DNA from: Solanum dulcamara
Lineage: Eukaryota > Streptophyta > Magnoliopsida > Solanales > Solanaceae
Assembly: GCF_947179165.1 (NCBI RefSeq)
Contig: NC_077244.1
Location: 71,656,144-71,720,143 of the forward strand
DNA: 64,000 nt
Direction of reading: 5' to 3'
Part shown: piece after piece, positions 47,201-59,300 of the stretch
How the letters are laid out: each line of letters begins with the position of its first letter
Position numbering within the stretch: position 1 is the stretch's first letter
Made by a program: the position numbers and the translations under genes
The notes under the pieces: model-generated
The model's database searches: none
Seen by the model: only the letters and a program-made list of their open reading frames with translations
Told to the model about the DNA's origin: nothing

Positions 47201-49655
47201 ATTGTTCAAGTGACGTCTGTCCTCATTCTCTCTTTTTATGTCAGATGCATTCCATGCACATCAGAAATTTCCCTTGATGGCAAGTTCAGGGGCTCAGAGG
47301 ATGATCTCTGAAACAGGGGATTTGGGTAATGAAATTAGTTTTGGAAATGTCAAAGAAATGGATGATGTATATGGCACTGGGCTAAAGAATGAAGTTGGAG
47401 AATACAATTGCTTTCTAAATGTCATTATACAGGTTAGCAATGTTTACAAGTGCTAATCCGTTTTTTTATAATAGAAAAATTATCTTTGTTTATCGTGCTC
47501 CCAATTTTCTTCTATTTCAATTTTCAAGTGCATTCTCTGATTTTTCTTGTTTTCTTGCTACATTTTAGTCATTGTGGCATCTAAGACAATTTCGAGATGA
47601 TTTTTTGCGAAGATCATCATCAGAACATGATCATGTGGGTGATCCATGTGTGGTATGTGCTTTATATGACATATTCACTGCTTTGAACACGGCTTCAACT
47701 GAGATGCAGAGAGAGGCTATTGCTCCTACTTCTCTGAGAATTGCTCTCAGCAACCTTTACCCCGATAGTAATTTCTTTCAGGAGGTAAATGCGAAACTCT
47801 ATCGAGTGCTTCATATTTTACTAGGACTCAGCTTCTTTGAATTCAATTAACGAGATATTGACTTACAGGCTCAAATGAATGATGCTTCTGAAGTACTGGG
47901 TGTAATATTCGATTGCCTACATCGATCATTTACATCAACTTTAGGTGGTTCAGATGCTGAATCTGCAGATAGCAGCTGTATGGGCTCTTGGGATTGCTCA
48001 AGTAGTGCTTGTACTGTGCATTCTCTTTTCGGGATGGATATTTTTGAACGGATGAACTGCTATAATTGTGGATTGGAGTCTAGACATCTGAAGTACACAT
48101 CGTTCTTTCATAATATTAATGCCAGCGCTCTCCGAACAATGAAGGCATGTTCTGCTGTTCTTTGAGGCAATTTTGAGATGGCACTTTAGTTTCCAATCAG
48201 TAAATTTATCTTTTCAAGTTCAACAAGAGACATTGTTTGGATAATGAGCAATTTTCTTTATCATTATCGTGAGGAGTGGGGGAACCATTTTACAGAGTAT
48301 TCGCTTTTCCTTTCAGGTTATGTGTCCAGAAAGCTCGTTTGACGAGCTTCTGAATCTTGTTGAGATGAACCATCAGTTGGCTTGCGATCCTGAGGTTGGT
48401 GGATGTGAGAAACTTAACTATATTCATCACATTCTCTCTGCTCCACCACATATTTTCACAACGGGTAACTAGTTCTGATGTTCCCCCTTCCCTCTTCTCT
48501 ATTTTTTTTTTTGCCAATGGGTAATGTAAATTTTTTAAGAGAATCTATTTGTTTCTAATGTGACTTGTTTCTTCATTCCTGCAGTTTTAGGTTGGCAGAA
48601 TACTTGTGAGGATGTAGATGACATAAAAGGGACATTATCAGCTTTATCTACTGAAGTGGACATCGGTGTCCTTTATCGCGGTCTTGATCCGAAAAACAAG
48701 CATTGCTTAACTTCTGTGGTAATGTTTCTTTTTCTTTTATCTGTGGTAATCCCTTAACTAGCTCGAGAGAAAATATAATCAAGTCACTGACACTGAATAT
48801 GCAAATCCATTCATATTTCAGATAATTCCTGCTCCTATTTTGAGAAATCTCACATGTTCCTTATCAATGTTATATATATTCCTAGAACCATGCCAATTGG
48901 TTTTTGCTTCTAAAAATAGTACGTGCCAGCTGGTTCATTCTTTTTTTAACGGTTTCAACTAATTGAGGATTACTTTCTTTCATCTTTCATGAAATTAGTA
49001 CTTGTGATATTATGTCCTTTTTTATACACAGCCATATTTTCATGATTGATGAGTAAATGCGACTATTTGGTCAGCACAGGTTTATTCCCATTTTTCGGTA
49101 TTTCCTTGTTTGTGTCAACAACATATACTGTTTTCCGGCCAGAGCTTGGGTCAAAAACATATCTCAAATAATATAGCTTTCTCTTTTTGTTCCCATGTGC
49201 AGATTTTTCTCTATTAATCATGAATATGTTTGAGCTTGTTCTGTTTTTTTTTTAAAACTTATTGTTAAGTTGAATATAAGAATCACTTTGTAGTACTTTT
49301 GGATGTCGAACCAAGTTCAGTCTGTATTTTAACAAGTGTCTATTTAATTCTGATGTGAAATGTGTCTAAAGATGGATAATTTTGTGGCTCGACATTTCTT
49401 TCAGGTTTGTTACTATGGACAGCATTATCACTGTTTTGCCTACAGTCATGATCGTGGACAGTGGATCATGTATGATGACAAAACCGTAAAGGTAATATTC
49501 TGGTTCTTTCTATTTTTCCTTGTTATCTTTTATATAAGATTTTGTTATTATGGATATTTTATATTCAGGTAATTGGTGGCTGGGATGATGTTCTCGTTAT
49601 GTGTGAGAGAGGGCATTTGCAACCGCAGGTCCTTTTCTTCGAAGCTGTAAACTAG
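41259..49655 (+). CDS. Ubiquitin carboxyl-terminal hydrolase-related protein (DUF627/DUF629/UCH)
   Basis: Exons: 41259-43961, 44037-44165, 44295-44486, 44569-44621, 44737-45079, 45252-45321, 45436-45612, 46775-46888, 47245-47432, 47569-47784, 47869-48144, 48317-48464, 48585-48718, 49405-49491, 49569-49655, for 1638 aa. I start at the ATG at 41259 (MGHKKRTVAPRSK). Residues ~65-175 form a TPR-like DUF627 region. Around 340-780 is DUF629, including a C2H2-like finger (FWRCCRCNENF ... HVHHVVHDH). Lysine/glutamate-rich coiled coil covers ~985-1140. The C-terminal third is a peptidase C19 fold: Cys box GLKNEVGEYNCFLN, a CxxC...CxxC-like NCYNCGLES part, and His/Asp box QHYHCFAYSHDRGQWIMYDD. The boxes look more like animal USP53/USP54 than classical UBPs, so activity cannot be assumed. 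The intron after 48144 has a GC donor. No signal peptide. Arabidopsis has homologous 'UCH-related' proteins of similar length. Confidence 0.93.
46047..46140 (+). repeat. Dispersed plant repeat relic in an intron
   Basis: The words cagccggtcccaagcccgg and agaaaggaggagggttg are, in my memory, a widely dispersed plant repeat. They lie in the 1.16 kb intron 45613-46774. No boundaries or duplication were identified. Confidence 0.35.
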
Positions 49656-50460
49656 TCCAGCCAGCAAATGGTACCTCTCTAATAGTCAAAAGATGATCTG
49701 GATCAACGTTGGTTTCTTTGAAGCTGTAATCTATTTCAGCTTAGAAAATATACCCCCCTAAACTGGAATGAAGATGTACTACAGTTGTTTTCCATTCAAT
49801 CGCCAAGTGCAGTGACGATATTTGTGCACTGATGATCTGTGAAGTTACAAAATTGTGTAAGAAACTGTACTATACCATCAGAAATTTGTCGACGAGATGA
49901 AGAGAAAATAGGAGTAATTGGCCTGCTAGCAAGAGAACTACTTCAAATTTGTGTATTATGGTGGAAGTTATCAGAGGACTGGAAAGAAAAATGTAAGTTA
50001 TGGTTGCTGTTGATACTTGGTAAGCATTGGTGAAGTCAAAGTTTTGCGTCATCTGAAAATTTTGGAATCCTTACAAATAAGGTGGCGTGGTTGAAGAAAG
50101 TAGTAGTTGCCACCAGTTTCGTTGTCATGAGGAACATGTAGATGTTTTATTTTTGAGATATTGCTTCTGTACACAGGTAATGAATCATCTTATCTTTCAC
50201 TTTCAATGTAAGCAAGTCTGTATAGATTGGCAATTGGTCTGTAGTCTCTTAGTGATGCAGTCAATAGAAAGTCTTCTATACTCTATATTCATTTTGTTGT
50301 TTCTTCTTGGAGGAAAGAATTTTGAGTGCCCAGAAGTTATGGGAACTTTGTATTACGGATGTCTACAATATTTAATGAAAGGGAAGACTATATTTGCTCG
50401 TCAAGCAGAAAAGCCGTTTGACTTGTAACTTGCGCCTATTTCTAGGGCTCTGGTGTTTTT
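49656..50460 (+). other. 3' UTR/downstream region of the ubiquitin-hydrolase-related gene
   Basis: The sequence is less AT-rich than flanking intergenic DNA up to about 50430 and may be transcribed. A short repeat of cttcgaagctgtaaactagtcc / ctttgaagctgtaatctatttc is split over 49637-49658 and 49717-49738, so the last codons are partly duplicated into the 3' UTR. The frame 50087-50428 (113 codons) has no family and no splice support. Confidence 0.4.
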
Positions 50461-51555
50461 TTTTCCCCTTACACCTTGGTTGGACGATTGTTAACCGTTG
50501 TATTGTATGGTTAGATAAAATACAATATTTTTTTTGATTGTTATTTAAATGTTATTGTATTGTATCGTTTAAATCTATCGTTAGGTAATGTGTGATCGCA
50601 TTGTTATTTTAATATTTTCTTCTTATTTTGTCTTTATTTATTAGTTAGTAATTATATTTTATTTTTTACCCTACCTTTTTATAGTAGCTCTACCTCGTGC
50701 CCTATTTTTCTTATATTTTATAATTCAAATTATGGATGTGTGACATTATGTAGCGACAGAAAACGATACAATCTATCCAAACACTTTATTCATTAAAATA
50801 ATATAATAAGATACGATGCAATATAATACATTTGGATGTGGTAATTTATTGCTGTGTATTTTGATTGTATTTTCTTTAATGCTTTGCAACTTTTTCTGAT
50901 AATTATCTTTGTTACTTTTGTAAATCATATTGTATTTACTTATGGGGGAATTGGTTTTTTAAGCTTCTTATAATTTAGTATTTTTTAGTTTTATGATCTT
51001 TTTATAAGAGGTTTCATTTAGAATTATGTGAAAGCCGTTTTCTTCTATTCAATTTGTAGGTGGCCAAGAGTTGTTAATTCCCCATTTTTTTTAGTTTTCC
51101 CTATTCAAGCGAACCGTTATTTTGGTTCTAGTTGTCTAATCATGTAAAATCTTAAAATTATATGAGATTTAAATTAAAATATTCAGTCTTAAACCATTAA
51201 ACAATTTGGATTTGGTTCGGCTTTGTTTTTCCATCGTGTCGGGATTTTAGTTGGATTAGAAATTGGTTATATTATATAGAAGAAAATAAATGAAATAAGG
51301 GGCAAATATTCCTACTCCGGTTCGGTTCTCAGACATTCTTCTTTTTTGTTCCGTCTAAAAAGAATGACACATTTTTATATCTAATAATAATTGAATTTTA
51401 AAATGTCTATTTTTTTACTTTTAATGAGATGATTTATAGTCATATAAACATTTAATAAGTTATTTTAGATCATAAATTTTAAGAGTCTTTTTTTCTTAAG
51501 CTTTGTGCTAAGTCAAACAACATCACATTAATTATTTTTTTCTCATTTTATCCTT
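50461..51555. other. Convergent intergenic region with MITE-like sequence
   Basis: At 50475-50845, gttgtattgtatggttagat and, inverted, tatccaaacac / atacaatataatacatttgg occur; this looks like a MITE with eroded ends. Nothing recognised further right. Confidence 0.4.
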
Positions 51556-52030
51556 AGTAATACTCCCTATTTCTCATATTTATTGAATTTTGGAGGCTTT
51601 TTTCATAGTTCAAAATAAGCGAAATATTCAAAGTTCAAGATAATTTTTTGAATTTTTAATCCATTCTTTCCCTTCATTTACATTTTCTAGGTGATAAGTT
51701 TTCTAGTTAATTGTCATATGATTTTACTTTGAATTATTTCTATTTTCAAGAATAGCTTGACAATTACTCAAAGGGTAAAAGCGGAAAGTGATGTTCAATT
51801 TATGTTCTAAACTTTTTTTATTAATAAGTATGTATTGCCTCACAAATTCAGTTAATATGGAATAGAGTAAGTAATTATTTTTGAAGACTACAAACACTTT
51901 AATAAAGTAAATATTTAATGAAGAAAGATTATATCTTAAGATATAAATAAGGATAAACTAATCAACCCCATGTTTTCTTAAGGAATATATAAGAAAAGAA
52001 CACAACTGATAATTTGAGACACGGAGAATA
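51556..52030. mobile_element. Stowaway-like MITE sequences
   Basis: It begins at a TA with CTCCCTATTTCTCATATTT. The part 51870-52025 (cactttaataaagtaaatat ... gataatttgagacacggaga) is the same family as 8750-9042. It may be two adjacent or nested elements. Confidence 0.45.
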
Positions 52031-52195
52031 AAAAGTCTACAATTTATTTCTTTAACTCGAAGGCATTATTTTTTTTTTTACAAAGGTTGTGATTATTTTC
52101 ACGCGCACTTTATTTGCAAAATTAATTCTAATTAATACAAAAGTTTCATTCCTTTGTTTAGGAAAGTACAAAAAAAAAAAGTAAAACGCATTTTC

Positions 52196-52402
52196 AGTTC
52201 AAATAACTGAGCTATCAAGCCCTTTGGTAGTGGCATTGGGCCAAGGGGGTTCGGAAAAAACCTTCCACGAAAAATTATATTGTTTATATATAGTTAAAAT
52301 TATTTTTTATGTATATATAGTAAATGTTGAACGTCCTTCCTCTTCTTGTGCGTCTACTTCTCTTTAGTGCAAATCCTGACTCCGTTAGTGTGTCTAACGA
52401 TG
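52196..52402 (+). repeat. Dispersed repeat (probable SINE-like or MITE)
   Basis: The order gggccaagggggttcgg, gaaaaattatattgtttata, attattttttatgtatatat, gtaaatgttgaacg and aaatcctgactccgttagtg matches a repeat I associate with nightshade genomes, often ending in 'ctggctccgccactg'. The family assignment is from memory and no target duplication was found. Confidence 0.4.
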
Positions 52403-52442
52403 AAACTTCCTCTTTTGCCAAACTCCTTAAATATATTACTCC

Positions 52443-52444
<2 letters not shown>

Positions 52445-52511
<67 letters not shown>
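52445..52511. repeat. (AT)n microsatellite
   Basis: About 33 uninterrupted AT units. It is translated in open frames only as alternating Tyr/Ile, which is not a gene. Confidence 0.95.
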
Positions 52512-52514
<3 letters not shown>

Positions 52515-52559
52515 GTGTTTGAGTAAACTTTGCTTTACTAAAACTTGCATGAGCTGTTG

Positions 52560-53384
52560 ACAATCTGATTATTATTTTTTACTGTTTTACCAATAGTTCA
52601 TTGTTGGTGAAAATTACAGTTACAACATAACCCAACATGCAGTAATAGAAATGTTAATGAATTTGTGTTTGTGCGGCTAATCAAAAGGTTCAAACAAACA
52701 AGCCACAACATGTGTAGCTAATGATAGTGAACACTTTTATAAATGGATCTATGCGTGGTAAATCTGAATTAGTCGGGCCATTGAGTTCCAAATATCAAAT
52801 GGTTAAACGAAAAAAAAAAGGTCAGTATATATGACAGAATAATCTCTATACATTTTGATTTTTGAATCAATCATGTTTAATGTACATCAAGCCAGATACA
52901 ATTTCATTACTCCATTATGCAAAAACTGTCTGGAATACATTAGACAAAAGTGAATAAAGACATTTGCTTCAGTCTCTTTCTTTATTTTCTTTCACTCAAA
53001 ACTGCCCATGTTAGGAGTTATTACTAATGCAGAAAACAACTATCTTTGGAATATAATATATAACATAGGATGAATGAAGAAAATGAAGCATATACATTAT
53101 TTATCGACTACGAAAAAAAACAGAACTGTTTCATGCATCCCAAGCATTCAACGTGAATAAACGCAACACTTCCTCTACAGTATGAGACGGGGTTGACTAT
53201 TATTGAAGTTAGGGGTTCGACATAAGCCAGTAGTTTTGGCTCACATCTTATATTCGTGTTAATAAATCCACTTAATATGTATTAAAAAACCATCCCAAAT
53301 CCACTTGTTATCCTATCTTAGAATTCAGAACTCATAAACTTAAAATCTTGGATCTTCCTCTGGTCCTAGAGCTCTGGATTTAGA
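52560..53384. other. Downstream region of the BRUTUS-LIKE gene
   Basis: The part nearest 53385 probably contains the 3' UTR. At 53165-53345 there is degenerate repeat-like sequence (ggggttgactattattgaag ... aatccacttaatatgt). No gene is recognised. Confidence 0.4.
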
Positions 53385-56300
53385 TCATATAAGCCTTGTA
53401 TTGTATGAACCACAATGTGAGCACTTATGATAGTGCCAGTGGAAGGAAGCAGTTCCTCTCTTTTGACAATCATTGCATAATATAACCTGTATGTAACCTT
53501 TTCAGTGTCAAGATGATTGATATCACATTAACCCAATTCAAAAAATATTCATACATGGAAACAAAATACTCCCTCCGCTTCAATTTATTTGTCTGGTTTT
53601 GACTTGGCTCGGAGTTTAAGAAAGTAAAGAAAACTTTTGGATCTTGTAGTTTTAAATTAAAGATATGTTAAATGTATCAAAATGTCCTTTAATCTTGTGG
53701 TTTTAAACATGTCATGTGGAAAGTCGAAACTAAAGAGTTGCTAAAAAAAAGAAAAAGAGACATTCTTTTTAAAAGGGAATAAAAAGGAAAGTAAGACAAA
53801 CAAATTGAAATGGAGGGAGTATGATTTAAATGAACCTGAATCTGGCCAGCGTACTCCTCGGGAATTTTCTCCTCGGACAAAAATGCATCTAACACCTCAA
53901 AGAGCACCTGAAATTGAGTAACAAATGTGCAGCATAGTCAATACATTTTCTAACCATGAACCAGTTTAATGAGCTTTCGCGCTAAATAGTTTGCTGACCT
54001 TCACGTCCCCAATTGTCTTGCTACAGATTGGGCATGTGTAATGCGTAAAAGTGTAGTCCTAACATGTGTATTTAGAGTAAAAGAGAAAGGAAGAAAAGAT
54101 CAGCAAAATACAATCTGAAAGTTCCTATAGTTTTTGTTAAGTAAAGAACTTTGTAGGAGTTTAATACCTGAAAACATGTTGAGTGCATCAAATGCCCACA
54201 AGGAAGTCCCTTAACAGGAGAGGCTGAAGTGAAAATGTCCTCATGGCAGATTGGACAATTATCCTCCAAGCATTTCTCTCGACATGTGTGAATAGAGAGA
54301 GACTTTGACATGCAAGCGTTGCAGGTCATGCAATGAAAGTATCCAATGCCTAATCCTTTCCCCAGTCGGCACAAATTGCAGAAAGGGCAGTGATATATCT
54401 GTCTGTTCAAAAAATTCTGCCAGAATTAGTGAAGGAAGCACTTTGCTGGAACAGACATTATTCTAGTCTATGAAGTTAGAAATAACTGTCGTTTGTCCTC
54501 AATAACAAACAAAAAGAGCTCCTTTCTTTTCTTTTTTTTAATGAAGGGGAAATGGGAGAGGGGATTACAAGGCGGGGAATCAAACCCCCACCAACAAGGT
54601 GAAAATTCAGGTAGCCAACCAACTAATTGAGCTACTAAAATTTCCCCAAAAAGAGCTCGTCGTCTGTATGACCGTAGTTCATGCCTCTAGCTTTCTTACT
54701 TAAACATTCTAAGAAAGTTCCACTTTTTTTTCTTCCTCATTTCTTATACTCTAACACTACATAAGGGAATTAAAATAGGACTTATTTGAATAAACACTAG
54801 AAAGAAATATATCGCCCACGATGGACCTCTGAATCAGTTCTACTGAAGGATGCATTCTGAAACGAGGAGAAAGTTTTGTGGCTAGTAAAGGAACAAAAAT
54901 ATAGTTGATCGCTAGATAAACTAACAGCACCAGCTACATTTCTCCTTTTTCACCAAAAACAGGAATGGAGAGTCTCTCTCTTAATCGTTCAAATAGATAT
55001 GGTTCTCTTCAGCGTGCTACTTGGTATACTAAGATATTGAATATAAGGATCATTTATTCTACGAAAAGATTTCTCACTTTAAGCCTGTGATGATATGACC
55101 CTTGGGGTTAACCCCAAAAGCTAGCTCTTGAGCAGAGATATACAATTATTCGATGAAGGAGCATAATCCCCACAAGATCAATCAGAAGAATGCAACCCGA
55201 TTTTCTCACCTGTCGTCATCAAACACTTTGCATATTCTGCAATAGTATTTAGCCATGGAGAAATTGTTGCAAGTAAGAGTCAAGCAATTGGGACAGATAG
55301 GTTGTATCTTCAAGCATTTCATGCACATCATCTGGGTGATAGATTTTCTGCAAGCATGTCATAACCAGAGTTGGGATATGTTAAGTAGCAGAAAAAAAAG
55401 TAAGTCTTGAAGTTACCAATAGGCATGGAGATCAAGTGCATCCCACTCACACCTGTCCAGACAATGATCAGAAATTTCATCATGACACCGTATGCATGGA
55501 AAAAGCTCATTACAACATGGAGCAAGTAGCTTGCAGTTCCTCGTGTAATGCCTGCAACCAAAAACTGATTCTGTTTTATCACGAAATGATGGACATTGAC
55601 CAGTAATTTTCTCCTTATCCTTTGCAGTAGCAAAATCTGAATGAGACTTCTCCTGTGTCAATATCCATTGACTGAAATAAATCAATGTAAAGTCAAGTCA
55701 AATAAAAGAGGCAGAAGAAATAAACTGAAATCTAGAGAAAAGAAGAAAAGTAGAGGTACTTTTGCATTTTTCAGTTGTAGTAAAACTGAAAGGCTGTTCA
55801 CTAATTATGTTCCGATAATCCAGAGGAAAATTGACAAACGCAGATGTAGGTCAAACTAATGTTGTTTAGGTATTATGCATTATACTTCATGCTTATGCAG
55901 TTATCTGATACTAGTAATTATGTAACCATATATAGCTGCTTTCCAAGAAAGAAAATGAACAAATTAGAAGTTGAAAATGTATTCGCCTCATTAGCAAGCT
56001 CTGCATGAGGTGTGATTTCTTTTCAGAATCCAAAGAGGAGTCGCCTGATACTCTTCTTATTACGTCAACCAGCCTGTCTTGAGTCAGCATTAGATGGTTC
56101 TCCTTGTGCTCCTTTTGACTTGACTGCTCATATAATTTTATATCCTGACAAGTTGTCTCTCTCTGATCAGCAATGTCAACCTCAGTAGAATGCTTTGTTA
56201 TATCTACGGATCGATCAACATTTTTGTTTCCCTTGGCATTCTGGGATTTATCTGCAGTGAAAGATCCAGATTGATCTAAATCATGATCAGCAGACTCTGT

Positions 56301-59300
56301 CGGTGAAAAGTTCTCCCCTTTTTTGTGGCAGACTCTTGAACTCCTGAAATCATCTCTTGACAAATATGTAGACACAACTTCTAAAGGATCAATAGCCAAT
56401 GCAAGAGAAACCTTTGATCCCGTTTCTGCATTTACACTCTCATCTCTTTTTATACCTTCCCACCACTCTCCCAGCCACTCGAAAAACTTTGTATTCTTTG
56501 TGACTTTGCGCCAGATTGACATTAGGCCATGTTGTTCTTCTGGTGTTAGAGATGCCATCAACCAGGGAATCATTTCTTGTAGATTCTCTGCTTTGGTTCG
56601 TCCAAGCATGTCTCCAATAATCTTTTCTTGTTCTGCAACAGAAAAATGTTCTTTGAATAGTGGCCAAAGTTCAACTTCTTCACGGTAGATGTGGTCAGTG
56701 AGTGTTTTATGCATATATATGCATGTATCATGTAGATTTAAGCACAACTTTTTGTATTTCAGCTTATCACTGTCAACCAAGTCCACATAACCTTGCAGAC
56801 TGGTGATCTCATTCAAGATGATAGAAATTTTGTCGAATTGCTCAACCTCCAATTTATGGTCAATGCCATACGAATGACTGACATTTTGAAGTTGTCCCTT
56901 AGATTCCAAGGCAGGAAAGGCAGTTTCATCTTCGGACTTACTATGCAGCTGATATAGAAATCGTACGCGATGGAAATGTCTTTCAAACTCAGCAAGAAGT
57001 CCCACATCTTCAGCCAACTTAACTGACAGAGAAAGCACATACTGCAAATCTTTTTTCAGGGCTTTGTGGAAGAAATGGAAAAAATCAATTGGTTTTACAT
57101 CTAGACTGGAATATCTCATACCATCAACAGCAGTTTCAGGAACGCAGCATAAGTTTTTCAGTGAATCCGAGAAAAATATACGAAGATTGATCCCATTAGA
57201 ATAAGGTGTATCATGCTTCCCAATGTTGTCAAGTGTTGACGGGTGATAAGGTCTAGCAGGGGATAGCATTTCCAAGTGTGAGGAAGAACTTCCAGAGTTC
57301 TTACTCCACTTTTCAAACAAATAGCTTCGGCTACTGAACATTTCTTCCAGATCTTTTCTAAACTTCTCAACAGAGATTTTGCCAGAATAACCCATCCGAA
57401 CCCACTCATATAAAAGAGTAGCAAAGGACTTGTTAACTACAGAAGATCCTAACTTTATATTGTTCAAAATCATTTTGGATTCGTCCTCGGATAAATGAGC
57501 AGAGAACCATATAATCATGCACTTGAGCAATCCAAGTGGCAACATATGCAGGCTCATGTACAATAACCAAAGCTGCAATTCATGACCACAGGTCTCTCTA
57601 ATGAACACAAAAACCTAAAAGAAACCAGAAGAACAAAAGTAAACATAAAGTCTAAAATAAAATTAAGAAAATTTCATTAGTCCTTAAATTCAAAAGGCAT
57701 GCCATTTGCCTGCTATGTTTGAGCATCATCATGTTGTGGTAAAACTACAGCTAGAAAGGCAGCATACCTCGGTTTCTAGAAACTGCAGCTTTTTGTTCAT
57801 CCTCCCAACAAATAGTTCCACTTCCTGGCAAAGCATATCTATGAAAACCCCTAATTGTATCTCCTCATGCAGATTATAGTATAGCAATCTCTGCAGCTCT
57901 TCAATTTGACTTCTTTCAATAAATTGTTCATGAAAAGTAGAAGGGGCATCCATGTTCAATTGATCTACCAAGGGGTAGTATATTTGATCCAGTGCATTGC
58001 TGTATATTAAAGAAACACTCAGAAAAAAAATAATAAACATGAAATTATCTTATGTCTACCGAATCTTGAAACGATAAACCAGTATTTGAATGGTTATTCA
58101 TCCAGCATTTGTCACTTTTCTGATAAGTCGCAGAGCATTTGACAAAAAGCAGAAGCAATTAAGAAAGTTGGTCGCTTTATCTCATGAAAGATTATCATAG
58201 TAGTTGCTTCGGATAAGCTAAAATTACTATGCGAAATCTTCATAGACCCTGAATAAGATCACATTGACTTTTTGTCAAGTACAAGAATTTAGCTGAGAAG
58301 TTACTGAATGAGCATGGCCTACTACCTGTAGAATGTGAAAACATCTGCAAAAAACTTCAACTGTGTAATCAGTGACAGCAAGGTTGAAACGCAAAGCGAG
58401 CTTCGTAGTTGATATAGTTCCTCCATAATTACTCTTAGATCTCGTTTAATAGCAGCATGCCAGATATGAAAACCATCAATTGGATTCTGTTCTTCTGAAG
58501 TTTTCTGCTGCTGTATTTCCTTGCACTGAACCATCAGCGCATCCATTTCAAATATGTACTTCATATTGGCTTTTCCATAATGAAATTTAGCGCCTTTTCC
58601 ATCTTTTCTGCAGGACTGGGAAGATGCTTCCTTGTTATCATCAAGCCATGAGATGAACACCTTCAAAAAATTTCTAGTTAGATCAAGGACGCAGGACTTT
58701 AAATTTAACAATACTGATGGAGAATTACTTTATGTTGAATGAGTTTTTCTACCTCTTGAATAAGTTTTTCTTCAGGTAAGACTATATGTATGAAATTCAG
58801 AAAGTACGCCTTTTCATGTGAAGAAAGACTAGCTATTAGCCATGGCATAAAATCCTCCAGTATCATCAGAGGAACACTACATAGGTATTGCCAAACAAGC
58901 CTAGCCTGCTCTTTGGAAGAGAACTTCTGCATCATCAATGGAAAAATCTGCATGGAAATTTTATTTGATAGAGATTTCAGGAAAAAGGTACCACAATAAA
59001 ATACGGAATCTTCTTTTTAGAATTAATAACATCATCTTTGAGCACTCAACTTTTTTCAGTAGATGAAGTCTATCAACAAATTTGGGTTGATCTCAACTTT
59101 TTAGCTAAATATATAGCTAATGTACTATACATTGATTCGTAATACAAGTCAATAGCAACAACTATGCGTCAATCCTAAGAAAGTCGAGGTAAGATATATG
59201 AATCTCACTGTCCATGTCGCCTTATTTAAGCCCGTCTCAGTGCAATATTATTAAAACTTAGTTTCTATAGTAATATAAGCTCTCTACACATTCCTATAGG

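Noticed and set aside
49839..50428. Frames of 64 and 113 codons after the ubiquitin-hydrolase-related gene
   Set aside because: No domain, no splice sites and no similarity; more likely 3' UTR or downstream sequence.
52284..52560. Frames with long Tyr-Ile runs
   Set aside because: They are produced by the (AT)n microsatellite.
54522..54647. Possible tRNA gene (box A and box B present)
   Set aside because: No cloverleaf, an A-rich tail and an 11 bp target duplication show it is a SINE.
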